A DNA stretch of 64,000 nucleotides from Porphyra umbilicalis (lineage: Eukaryota; Rhodophyta; Bangiophyceae; Bangiales; Bangiaceae): NCBI GenBank assembly GCA_002049455.2, contig KV918891.1:62001-126000 (forward strand), written 5' to 3'. A program made the translations under genes and the position numbers. Of this stretch, positions 45,392 through 55,999 are shown piece by piece (within the stretch, counting starts at the first letter, position 1; each line of letters opens with the position of its first letter). A model generated the notes under the pieces. That model had not been told where the DNA came from. It saw nothing but the letters and a program-made list of their open reading frames with translations, and made no database searches.

Positions 45392-45674
45392 CTGCTTCCT
45401 CATGCGGTTGCGGGTCGGAGCGCCGACGGACGATGACATCGACCTGCTCAACTTGACGTGGGGGGCTGGGGGCGACGACGCGTGGCCCGACCACCAGCGC
45501 CTGCGGTCGAAGAACTGCGAAGTGGACGGGGTGAATGACCAGCGCCTCTCCCAGCTGGCAGGCGAGCCGGTGTCTTTCAAACGCGTCGACGCGATCAACG
45601 TGGAGCATGCCAACCGGCAGGCCACAGTGTACACTAAGCTTCAACAGCTTGCCCGTGGGGTCATACAGGAGTAG
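45392..45674 (+). CDS. PIF1-like helicase fragment (one probable exon)
   Basis: An exon-like frame follows a pyrimidine tract and CAG acceptor (ends 45391). It reads FLMRLRVGAPTDDDIDLLN and later KNCEVDGVNDQRLSQLAGEP..FKRVDAINVEHAN. This matches the PIF1/RRM3-type superfamily-1B helicase segment that reads roughly LR.G..T.ED.ELLN, then a gap, then T.N..VD..N..RL..L.G....A.D. PIF1 helicases unwind DNA 5'-3' and occur in Helitrons and some large transposons. The upstream Walker A/B motifs were not found in frame and no downstream 2A/2B motif follows the TAG at 45672. This is therefore either one exon of a spliced gene or a relic. The antisense frame (45051-45644) is its shadow. Confidence 0.5.
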
Positions 45675-46376
45675 CAGACGCGGTAGGAGTGGAGGCAGGC
45701 CGGAAGCGCGGGGGGGAGCGGGCAGGCGGGCGGCAGGCCGGCGGGCGGCTCACGCAGAATGCAAGCCGGTGCTCGTTTGCGGGCAACACGGTGACGTCGA
45801 AGAAGGCTTTGATGATGTACCAGCTGATGAGGTTATCGCCCAGCTAGGGCTGCGTCTCGTAGCGCGGCAGGCTATAGTACATGAAGGTACGGTCGTGAAT
45901 TGCGCGGTCTTTTTTGCGAAGCCATCCGCCGGAAGGCGACCCTTGGGATGGTGTACCACAAACGTGTGAGCCACGTCCGCATCGGCCGCCACCTCGTTTG
46001 CTCACAGCTCGTAGTCGAAGACGTTTGCGACCCACGAGTCTACCGTAGAGGGTTCGACATTGAGTTCTGCGGGTGCCCGCTGGTAGGAGGGGCAACGGCG
46101 GGTACGGGAGACGTGGGACAAGGAGATGCTAAAGACATACCTGAGCTGCCGGAGGACCCAGAGAAAGGTGATGAAAACCACCCACTGCCGCAGAGAGGCG
46201 CAGACGGGCGCCATGTGCACGTGGGGGGGCGTTCGGGCAGCTTTGGCTGCCAGCCGCCGGGAGGCGTCTCGACGATCCGACCTTTAAGGTTGGGAGCATT
46301 GGTGGCTTGAATAAGTTGTGGGCCGCCCTACGGCAGTCAATGTGCAGAGTCCCACTGCAGCTGCCAGTGAGAAGTA

Positions 46377-46377
46377 N
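46377..46377. other. Single ambiguous base at the end of copy A
   Basis: The only N in the window lies exactly where similarity to copy B stops (GAGAAGTA|N versus GAGAAGTA|GGAGCGG at 54924). It is a likely contig join or low-quality junction. Confidence 0.85.
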
Positions 46378-46407
46378 CCAGACCCTGTCCCCCGCTGATC
46401 CACCAAA

Positions 46408-47175
46408 TGTAGTGGTTTCTGCCCAAAAAGCCGACGGGGCACGGCCCCGTCAGAAAACCCAGCACAGGATGCGGAGCGACACAAAGGAGAAAGAACACAA
46501 ACGCCTGGATCACAGGGCGCGGAGCGCACCAGAACGCCGGAACTAACGCAAACGCAACGCTGATTTATTCGAGTACGCACGATGACCCCAAAGCATACAC
46601 TCATATACCCTCAGAAACAAGACGCAGGACGTGCACAATCCCGACCCAGGAAAAGACGGTCGTAGGGGGGCCGGGGCCCGACGGGCCACGGTCCCTGATG
46701 AGGGGTCCTGGTGGCCCCTGCCACGGATCAAGGGACCCCCTTCCACTGGAAGAGAGATATGGTCCCAGGATTTAAGCCAGCTTGGACTGAAATTGCCCAA
46801 TACATCACTAGGGACTTATCCCCAGATTTTCAACTCTCCGATCGAAGTCCTCGTGGGATATCGATAGTGGCCGAGATCTAATCTCGGTCCCGGGCTTCTC
46901 CCCAGCCAGAGGAGCTTCCACAAGCTTCCAGGCCCCTCTAGGGGGCCCGGATCGAGGGGTCGCGTGGCCCCTCGTTCGCGTCAGGCCCTGTCCCCCCCTG
47001 CCTTCGGGCAAGGGGGATGTCAGACCCGGGGGTGGCCCTGAGAGCCACCTGGCAGGCGCCCCGAAGGGGCGCCGCACACCGCTCCCTCTAGGGGCATTGC
47101 GTGGGTGCTCGCGACCCCTCCCCCGGCTCATACCGGGGGGATCGCGTCATCAGGGGAGAGGGGGTTTCCCCCACA
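46408..47175 (-). mobile_element. LTR and primer-site fragment of a second retrotransposon
   Basis: Read on the minus strand, 768 bp begin TGTGGGGGAAACCCCC and end CCACTACA, i.e. TGT...ACA termini. A TTAAAT/AATAAA-containing promoter/polyA-like zone (46565-46780) lies inside. Directly after it comes TTTGGTGGATCAGCGGGGG, placed where a primer-binding site should be. About 30 nt of internal sequence remain before the N at 46377. No coding region is left, so Copia versus Gypsy is undecided. Confidence 0.5.
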
Positions 47176-47777
47176 ATACTGTACTCTGTTCTTTCTGACC
47201 AGCTGGAAACAATACGGGAATTCTATCTTCGCGCGTCTCTTCTTGTCCAGCAGGACCTCCTTGGCAGATGACACGTCGGCAGCGGCCGGGTGGTTGGCCA
47301 GGCAGGGAAACACACAAAACGAGAAACACTTGTAGTGGCGACGGGCTGTCAGTGGGGAGAAGGGCAGGTACGGCCGCGGTAGCCGAGCAGTGGGGTGCGG
47401 TGCCGCACTGACACAGCACTGGTGGGGCGATGGTATCGGCCACGTCAGCTCCTCTGCACGTGTCAGGCCAGTGTGCGTCGAAATTGATGACCCGCCCACA
47501 ATGCCAATTTGCGCCCCCGAGCCCCCCTAGCAAGCCGCTCAGCTCCCCCCGACCCCCCACCAAACCCCCCCCAACCCGGCCTCCAAAACCCCCCCAACCC
47601 CCCCCCCAGCACCCCTCCCAGCACCCCCCTAATCCCTCAAATCCCCCGCCCCCCCCCAACACCTCCCCAGGGAGCCCCCACGATCTCTTGTAGCCCCAAC
47701 CACGATCTCTTGTAGCCCACGTGTCATCGTGGGTCGTTTTTTTCGAGATACGATCCCCTCAGATGGAGAACCGGCCC
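47176..47777. other. C-rich spacer, no gene seen
   Basis: C homopolymers and CCCCCAA-type repeats fill 47515-47680. ACGATCTCTTGTAGCCC occurs twice in a row at 47679-47718. It precedes the truncated start of copy B. Confidence 0.55.
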
Positions 47778-50700
47778 TTCCAGTGAGCCGCAAGTCCGCA
47801 CCATCAAATGCCACAGGATGATTGGCCTCAATTTGCTCAGCGTGTTCTGCTGTCGCGTTTAGGGTTGATTGCGATTGAATTTGTGAATCGATCGTCCACG
47901 AGGTTTTCGAAGAGACTGGCAGCCCAGATCCACGGATGAATCCGATCGTCGTCATCCGCGTTCCGGCTGGAAGCACCGGCAGTCGCCGTGACTGTCGCGC
48001 ACCGCATTGTCGCCAAAATGTGACAGATTGTGTGGTGTTGGACGTCTGTTGCGGTCTTTCGGGTGATGATTCGGCGAAGCGCAGCCCGTCGGCGGGGCGC
48101 ACCTGGCTCAACGGCCGCTGTGAGAGCAGTTTCACGTCTCCGCCCCCTCCCCCCCCCTCGTCGGAAGCGCAATATGGCCACCGTGCCGGCTGAAATGGCA
48201 TCCAGGCGGGGTCGGGACTGCATACCCTCCCCCTCCCCACCTTACTGGCGTACTCAACAGAGGCGTGGGCTCGATGCGTGATCCCGCGACCCATGTCGCC
48301 ACGTCGTCGTCGGGCGCGTGCTGACCGTGCGTGAGCCGACGAAGTTCTGCGTGTCCGGTGCAAATGCTTGCCCCAATTTGAGTTCGGAGTGATGCTGCTC
48401 TTTCATACGATACATCGGGCTGGATCAGCACCACTACCAATCGCGCTTGTTGACCGGTACGTCAATGTGCCCGTTTCCTCGACCCCGCCGATGCTCGGGC
48501 TTCTCGAGCTGTCACTTAGCGGAAGCGTACGTTTCGCGACGTTGATCGTGCAACGAGGTGCCGAATGGACTGGAAGGGAGAGCGTTGAGTGCACGGAGGG
48601 GTCGTATCATCTTGTTCATGCGCTTGTTCCATTTCTGACGTTCCATTTCCCTTTACACCTGTCAGGTCAATCCGTGCGGCCTCGGCCGCCTCCTTTCTGT
48701 CATCGTCGCTTGTTCTTTCTTCTGAGTTGGCTGACTGATTTCTCAGTCAGATGTGCGAAATCCACGTCGATCCCGCGTCCTCTTGTCGGGCAGGTGATGT
48801 GGGGGGGGGTGGGGCCCTCAACAGCTCGGCGTCTGTCTAACACGGCGTCTCCGTTCTTCGTCCACGGAACCCTAGCTGAGCTGCGAGGTGCGTGTTTGCC
48901 ACAACGGGGAGTCGGGCGAATACTGTCTCTTGGTGTGCCACAAGCCTCGCCTGCACGACATTTTATATTTTTGTTACTGACAGAGCCACACCTGCCAGCG
49001 GCGTCTTTCTCGTTCCCCCCCCCTTTTGTTTGCTCGTTTCGCCACCCGTGCTTCTGATTGCCTTGCCAGTTTCTGCACGCCATCAAACACAGAGAAACAG
49101 TGACCAACGTTGTCCGGTCCAGGTGGGTGGTGTTGGAGCATCCTCGAAAGGGCGGCATCCACCCATGCCGGTGCCACTGGTGTGCGTCGGGTTATTCTCG
49201 TCAGAGCCCTAATGTGCATGTAAGTCGCAGCGGGGAGTGGTGAATAGCGACAGTCAGTGTGGCTGCAGCCCCGCGTCTACGACCGTTTCTTTTTTCGTTC
49301 CTAACACAAGGACATCTGCCTCTGCTTGTAGCCACGTTCTTGCGCCTACTATCCATTTGGTGCTTTCGAATATACTCCGTGCATCCTGTTGCCTGGTTCG
49401 TCTGTCCACCTTCAGCTACGCAGAAACCGCGTCGGGCCATTGTCATTCGGTTGAGTCGGGGAGAGGGGAGGGTCCTCCACACGGACGGTGACTCTTCGAC
49501 TCGTATCATCGGTGAGGCGCCCATTGCAGAAAAACAGCAGTCGAGTAGGACTCATGTCACGATTGGAAGAGTACCTTGACACGCTCAGGGGTTGTGTGAG
49601 AATCGTAGTCGACGTTGGTGTCAGAGACCCTTCAATGCGGCCATACCCTTACCTGTCTGCGCTGTCTTTTCAGTCTTTGTTCTTGTGCTTTTGCGTGTTC
49701 CGTGTAACTTGTTCTGAGAGCCGCGTGTCTCATCCTGCACACTACAGGTCACGCAGAGTACAGGGCCGCGCGGCACATTCGAGCATCTCTCAGTCGGAAG
49801 CCACAGGTGCCCGGTGACAGCCACGGAGCTTTACAGTAGAGAGCCACAAGTGCTTCTGCATGCTGCAGCAGTGCCTTGTTTTCATATGACTGCGCACTAT
49901 TCTTACGTGCTCTTGCTTCAGTGTGTATGCTCTCCCGTCCGCATCAGCATGCCCCATGCTTCTATTAGAAGACAGAGAAGGCCTCTATGGTATTTCGCCT
50001 GGCTTGTCAGCCACATGTCGAGCAGGAAAACGTCTCACAGAGAAACAGATACGGTCGCTTCTCACAGCTGGCGATGTTTTTTCGTGAGCGAGCAAGGTGC
50101 CTATGGTCTTCACCTGACCAGGTGGCTACCAGCATCCACTAGAGCTGAATAGGCCTGGCACTAACATGTGTTTCGTGCGCATCACAGGGATGCTACCTTG
50201 TGTTGATCGTCTCTATGTCCCCAACGTGAGCGGGACCACTTATATTTTGGGCAATGCGTATTTGCGGACACATCGTCCCAGAGGATCTGCAGTCCACGAA
50301 ATCAGCCGCACTGAGCTCGATAAGTGCGTCGCAACGAGGACACGGCGTTGGAGTGCTCTTCAATTGATGCCAACCAAATGGCTGGGAAGTGTGCTCTCAG
50401 GACGGCCCGCTATGATGCTTACCGAACAGGACTCCGCATGTCGATTGCAGAGCACGACTCCGCATGAATCTCTCAGACATTCGCGCGTGCCACGCATCAC
50501 GACTTCGAGCGCGAACAGGAGCGATCGCTGACTCATGCGCTGTTCATACACGATAAGCAGGTACCAGCACCGACACGGACTGTCCACGGCCTCAAGAAAG
50601 CGCCACACCCAATGGCAACTACGTGTGTACGTACGCGGTTGTCACGCGTGATCGGACTCTTCACATCCAGCGTACATTCAGCATCGAACCGAGGCACACG

Positions 50701-52547
50701 CACTGTCCAAGCCTCTTCAGAAGGCACACTCGTTGCTGAGGGTGTGCCTGAGCTTTCTTTACGCCACCACATCTAGGTCTGTGCAGTCCATCGCCATCAC
50801 GGCGAGCATTAATGACAGACGTGGTCAGGATTTTTGCAATCTACAGTCCTACAGCACCCTGCATACCAAGCCTCGCAAGGTGCCCATCCTCTACCGACGT
50901 ACTTTCGCTCGCTTCCGATCACCTATGGGCTCTCCAAGGCCGACTGCCGCACGCAGGGGGTTGGCGACGGCCTTCCGCACCACTTGGAGCCTCAGCACTT
51001 GAAGAAAGAACATTTTTTGGCCTCGCCGTTCCCCCACCCACCCGCCATAAGCCGACCAGCTCGTCGTCCCCGTCACCCCCTCTTGCGCTGACCTGAACGC
51101 CGGATAAGCAAAGGTGGCGTCGTTTGCATCGGATACGACAAAAGCTCAAAACAGGAAATCGCAGCCTTGACTGGGTCCGGTTAAGGTGCTGCCCAAGGTG
51201 ACATCTACAATTTGATTTGTACAGCACAGGCGCACCTCACACAACGTGACAGCACCTGATTTGGGACAGGGTCTCCAGGAAGCCACCGACAGAGCTGTTG
51301 TGGGGCGGCCCTTACAGTGTGTGTGAGGGGGGTGCCCAGATCCAACCGAGAACCCGCCCCCCGCGGCGCCGCGCCCGGCACCACCACCGCTGTTGTCGCT
51401 GCCGCCGCCGCCGTCGCCGCCGCCGCCGCTGCCTCGCCGGCCCCGGTCGCCCGCTCGTAAACGCTGCGCTGCAGCCCCTCTCTTTGCCTCTCGGCCTTCC
51501 CGTTCCTCTTACGGCCCCCCCTCACGGTGCCGCCTGCTGCATCTCTTCTTTTTTGCGGTGCCGCGAGACGTCGTGGTGGCTGCCGGTGGCCGCTGCTCCG
51601 GCGGCCGGCCGGCTGCAGCGTGATGCTGCTGGGCTGGCGGCTGGCGGCTCACTGTTCACATACCCCGCCTCCCTCATCCCGCTCTTGCTCTCACCACCTC
51701 TTCTTCCCGCTCCCTTCCCCCCCCCCCCTGTGCCCGCGGTCATCCTGTATAGCGGCCGCGCGGTCGCCTGTTCGTGGCGGCGTCCCGGCTTCGCGTGCTG
51801 CTGCTGGTGGGGCTCTTCGCCGCATCGGCGCGGTCCCTCGCGGCTGTTGGCGGCCATGTCCGCCCCGCTTGGTCCGTACGCGGCCGAAATCTTCAGGTCC
51901 GGCCCGTCGCCCACGCGCCAGCAGCGGTTTGTGGTGACCTCCGGGTCGCTCCTCCGTGCACGGCTGACCGCTGCGTGGAGCGACGGGGAGCGCCTGTTGG
52001 GGGGAGACGCGCAATGTTTTCTTATGTCGTCACAGGAGCGTGTGGAGTACACCAGCGTGTGGTTTTCTACGGACACAGCCGTGAAAGGGCTACACCCTGG
52101 AGGGCAGGACGGGGGTGTTGATAGCAGTGCAGCAGTACCTGAGATGGAGCATCGGCAACGTGGTGGCGTTCATGGTTGTGGGGGCAGGCGCAAGGGGACC
52201 GCAAGGGGCTCCCCTTCCAGTCGCTTGGTGCAGCGGACGGCCAATACCGCGGCAGTTACAGAGCGAGATAGGCACCCAGCTGCCCGTGGGGCACTCTGTT
52301 CCGGCGCCAGCGGAGAGACACCAAAGCAGACGTCGACACGCTAGAGTGCCTGCAGCAGCGCTGATTGCCGCTGGCCGCGTGGTCGCGGCCAGTACTGGCG
52401 GTGCTCGTTAAATGGACACGCGCGGAGGGAGGTAGCTTTATATTCGAAATGGAGAGCTCCCATGAGGAGCCTGTGGGGGGGGGCCGGCGGTGGCGAGGCA
52501 GAGGCCGTCACGGTGGGGGGCTGGCCAGTGGTGGCTGCCATCCAGTG

Positions 52548-53129
52548 CAGGCCCTACCATTCGTATATTGTGAGTAGGTGTTTTTACAGGTGTAAGTGTC
52601 TGAACTCCCGTACCCGTAGGAAGCAAGGCGGCTGGCACCCACACCCAAATGAACAATTGAGTAGGTAGCCGTGGGTATCTATCAATTCCGACCGTCAGTG
52701 TAGATAAAGCCAGAAGAGCGCGCCATTAGAATGCAATTATGACATTTCACCTCCGCTAAGTACCAGTTGATCTTTGGATTTGATTTGAATACTACAACGG
52801 TTCCAGTTGGGGTGGATTCTCCGATTCGTGGTGTGCCTGCCAAAGGGCGCCCGTGAGAATTCTCACGCGAGCTGTTGATGACACCGAAAACAGGATGACT
52901 CGCGTGACGGAACGGATCCGACATTCTCGGGAAAAATAGGCGCTTGGCGCTGCTAAAGGTTGGCAGCTGTTCCAAGCCAATCAAATTCGGAATTGATTCC
53001 TACCCGTGTTTTCAAGGTATATTTCGTATTGATACACGTGATGATAGACGTGGCCAGCACTCGTACTCGAATTCAAAGATATGTACATACCGTTCCTGAA
53101 GCTGAAAACGATACTTATGACAGGGCCTG
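52548..53129. mobile_element. hAT-type MITE (582 bp) with 8-bp TSD
   Basis: It starts CAGGCCCTACCAT and ends in the near-inverted ATGACAGGGCCTG (8 perfect terminal bp, then CAT matched after two mismatches). ATCCAGTG occurs directly on both sides (52540-52547 and 53130-53137), and copy A holds the uninterrupted single site GCCATCCAGTGTGCCC (44584-44599). The insert is visibly AT-richer than its surroundings and has no long ORF, so it is non-autonomous. Confidence 0.93.
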
Positions 53130-53937
53130 ATCCAGTGTGCCCGCGACGCGGCGGCCGCTGCGCGGTTGGGCGGCGGCAGGCTGGATGCAAGACAAGGAGG
53201 GGCGACCGGGTGGCCACGCCCAGTCGCTCCCCCCAGCAGATACCTGACGTGCGACACGCCCGCCCGACGCCTGTCGTCACCTCTGCCAGCCGCAGAAGTT
53301 CCAGCGTTGAGGGAAGCGCGCTGTACAGCAGCAGAGGACGCCTCACCGAGGCAGACACAGTGGTGCGCAACACGACTCCAGTCTATGTCCCGTCAGCCAG
53401 CACAATCCGCCATGAGCAGAACACGGTTGAAGAGTACAATCCAGCCATACTCCAAAGCTCGTTCGATACAATGTCCAGCGGGTGTCAGAGGCTAAGAAAC
53501 TTTCAAAGCCCTCTGTGCTAAACGTAGTTCAGTCGAGTTGTTTGTGCAAAAGCGGAGCCCGCCTGGCCGCAAGGCCACAAGCAGCCCCTATGTGTCACCG
53601 CCCCCGCCTGAAGCAGCGCGACCGCCGCACACGTCAACACCATTTATACTTCCGGCAGCGGCGCACTCCCGCAGCACTCGCGGATGCGGTGGCGGTCCAG
53701 TTGGTCTGCTGGTTATGGCGCTGACGTTTTGTCTTCGCTTCAACTGTCGAAGGGCGCCCAGGCCAGAATGCGAGCGTCTCGGCGCACTGGCGGTCGAGAT
53801 ACGCATGAACGAACACGGGAATCGCAGAACGCCATCGGTGACCTCATCCGTGCCACGAAGGTAGACATGGCAGAGCCCGGCCCGTGACACTTTCCCCATC
53901 CGGCCTCGGTTCCATACTATCTCCCACTCCCTTGCAG

Positions 53938-54220
53938 CTGCATCCTCATGCGGTTGCTGGTCGGAGCGCCCACGGAAGATGACATCTACCTGCTCAACTT
54001 GACGTGGGGGGCTGGGGGCGACGACGCGTGGCCCGACCACCAGAGCCTGCGGTCGAAGAACTGCGAAGTGGACGGGGTGAATGACCAGCGCCTCTCCCAG
54101 CTGGCAGGCGAGCCGGTGTCTTTCTAGTGCGTCGACGCGATCAACGTGGAGCATGCCAACCGGCAGGCCACAGTGTACACTAAGCTTCAATAGCTTGCCC
54201 GTGGGGTCATACAGGAGTAG
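53938..54220 (+). pseudogene. PIF1-like helicase fragment, copy B, with stops
   Basis: The counterpart of 45392-45674, with the same acceptor-like tract and the frame LLVGAPTEDDIYLLN ... NCEVDGVNDQRLSQLAGEP. It carries two extra in-frame TAGs (54125-54127 and 54191-54193) absent from copy A, so copy B has decayed further here. Confidence 0.5.
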
Positions 54221-54959
54221 CAGACGCGGTAGGAGTGAAGGCAGGCCGGGAGCACGCGGGGGGAGCGGGCAGGCGGGCGGCAGGCCGGCGGGCGGCTCAC
54301 GCGGAATGCAAGCCGGTGCTCGTTCGCGGGCACCACGGTGACGTCCAAGAAGGCTTTGATGATTCCCCAGCTGATGAGGTGATCGCCCAGCTAGCGCTGC
54401 GTCTCGTAGCGCGGCAGGCTATAGTACATGAAGATACGGTCGTGAATTGCGCGGTCTTTTTTGCAAAGCCATCCGCCGGAAGGCGACCCTTGGGATGGTG
54501 TACCAGAAACGTGTGAGCCACGTCCGCATCGGCCGCCACCTCGTTTGCTCACAGCTCGTAGTCGAAGACGTTTGCGACCCACGAGTCTACCGTAGAGGGC
54601 TCGAACTTGAGTTCTGCGGATGCCCGCTGGTACGAGGGGCAACGGCGGGTACGGGAGAAGTGGGACAAGGAGGTGCTTGAGACGTACCAGAGCTGCCGGA
54701 GGACCTATATAAAGGCGCTGAAAACCACCCACTGCCGCAGTGAGGCGCAAAGGGGCGCCATGTGCACGTGGGTGGACGTTCGGGCAGCTTCGGCTGCCAG
54801 CCGCCGGGAGGCGTCTCCACGATCCGACCTTTAAGGTTGGGAGCCTTGGTGGCTTGAATAAGTTGTCGGCCGCCCTACGGCAGTCAATGAGAAGAGCCCC
54901 ACTGCAGCTACCAGTGAGAAGTAGGAGCGGCCGCGCAGCGTCGGTGCGCGTCAGACAGA

Positions 54960-55346
54960 GACCGCTGGGGTCGAGGCGGCGCCGAAGCCTCCGTCGCTTC
55001 CTTCGCCGCCGCAACTGCCACCGCTGGCGATGTCGCCGTGGCGGTTTACCCCGCCTACGGCACACTTACAGTCGAGACCCTCGCCGCAGACGCCGCCGTC
55101 GCCGCCACTCCGGCTGTGAGTGACGCCTCCACAGCCTGCGCCGTGTCCATTGGCGGAGCCATCTCGGGTGACCTAGGTGTCGGTGGCACCGGCAGCGCCT
55201 ACACACTCTTTGAGGAGGAGACTGTCTTTCAGTCGGCAGGTGCTGGAAGCGATACCTGCCGGACCCAAGGAGGTTGTCGAAAGGGATTCCTGCTTCGGGC
55301 GACAGCGCACCTCAATTCACGAGCCGCGACTGCTCCCAAGAGATGA
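54960..55346 (+). CDS. Possible Ala/Val/Gly-rich coding exon
   Basis: The open frame passes through SVASFAAATATAGDVAVAVY, then SIGGAISGDLGVGGTGSAY and LFEEETVFQSAGAG, and stops at TGA 55344. Composition and periodicity look protein-like, but there is no good ATG near the left edge and no recognisable domain, so it may be an exon. It begins just beyond the end of the A/B homology. Confidence 0.25.
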   Translation, partial: DRWGRGGAEASVASFAAATATAGDVAVAVYPAYGTLTVETLAADAAVAATPAVSDASTACAVSIGGAISGDLGVGGTGSAYTLFEEETVFQSAGAGSDTCRTQGGCRKGFLLRATAHLNSRAATAPKR

Positions 55347-55441
55347 TGTGCACGCGGTGCGCCAGCCGCGACGATTCAAAAACGGGTGGTCATCCGTGCG
55401 TAGACGATCCCGCTGTCATCAGACGCGAGCATTTGGTTATG

Positions 55442-55945
55442 TCAGTTAGCCGACAACGTGAGGTTGGTATATTTCTCTGACAGGACACGGTAGCGCATGG
55501 ATAAAGTGAGATACAGCTGAAGCAGCGCGGCTCTCACGTGGATGACCACGTTCAGAAGCTCTCCGGATGAAATCTCGCCGCGCTGCCGCGCACCCTTGAT
55601 GTCTAGAACGCAGTTGCAGACCTCCTGCACCAAGAGACTGCCGTTATCGACTGAGAAAGCGTCGCCAACGACGGGAGACGATACCGACTCGAACGCCTTT
55701 GACCAGTCTGAGTCGTATTGCACCCAAGATGAGCGGGGGAAGGGGCCCTCGAAGTCGTTTGGGCGGGACGGCAGCGCTTGGAGTCCCAAAATGGGCGTCA
55801 AGCGGCCGATGGCGCACTCCTCGACCACTTGGTAGAAGAAGGACGTCGGCGTAACCCACGCGAGGTGGCGAAGCGTAGCTCCCGCCTTGGTGGCCGCCAA
55901 TACGCCAGCGGAGGAGTAGTTGGTATTCTCCCAACGGCAGGTAGT
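55442..55945 (-). CDS. Hypothetical protein exon on the minus strand
   Basis: The frame reads SSAGVLAATKAGATLRHLAW, then VTPTSFFYQVVEECAIGRL, SVDNGSLLVQEVCNCVLDIK and LLNVVIHVRAALLQLYLTLS, with balanced composition unlike the surrounding shadow frames. It ends at TAA/TGA near 55442. No ATG start lies at its left limit. An acidic segment in the next frame upstream (EEEVTLDADDGDYLPLGEYQ, ~55905-55980) suggests a frameshift or a splice. No family recognised; it is probably a gene of the large element. Confidence 0.35.
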   Translation of the reverse strand, partial: TTCRWENTNYSSAGVLAATKAGATLRHLAWVTPTSFFYQVVEECAIGRLTPILGLQALPSRPNDFEGPFPRSSWVQYDSDWSKAFESVSSPVVGDAFSVDNGSLLVQEVCNCVLDIKGARQRGEISSGELLNVVIHVRAALLQLYLTLSMRYRVLSEKYTNLTLSAN

Positions 55946-55999
55946 CGCCGTCGTCGGCGTCCAAGGTCACTTCCTCTTCGTCTTCGTCGTCGGCCGCTA

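Larger units (their letters stand above)
39822..46376. repeat. Segmental duplication, copy A
   Basis: Nearly collinear (~95% identical by eye) with 47778-54923 in the same orientation. Copy A lacks the 582-bp hAT MITE present in copy B and ends abruptly at the ambiguous base 46377. Confidence 0.92.
47778..54923. repeat. Segmental duplication, copy B
   Basis: The direct repeat of copy A starts inside the TIR sequence (missing its outer ~307 bp) and carries a 582-bp hAT MITE (52548-53129). Beyond 54923 it continues into the unique right half of the large element. No additional gene was resolved in it. Confidence 0.92.

Noticed and set aside
45051..45644. 197-codon minus-strand ORF in copy A (also 53588-54190 in copy B)
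   Set aside because: Antisense of the PIF1-like frame; only the + strand gives family motifs. Preservation in both copies reflects the duplication.
39515..54923. Helitron interpretation of the duplicated segment
   Set aside because: A PIF1-like piece is present, but ends are long inverted repeats flanked by TA; no TC...CTRR ends or Rep motif seen.
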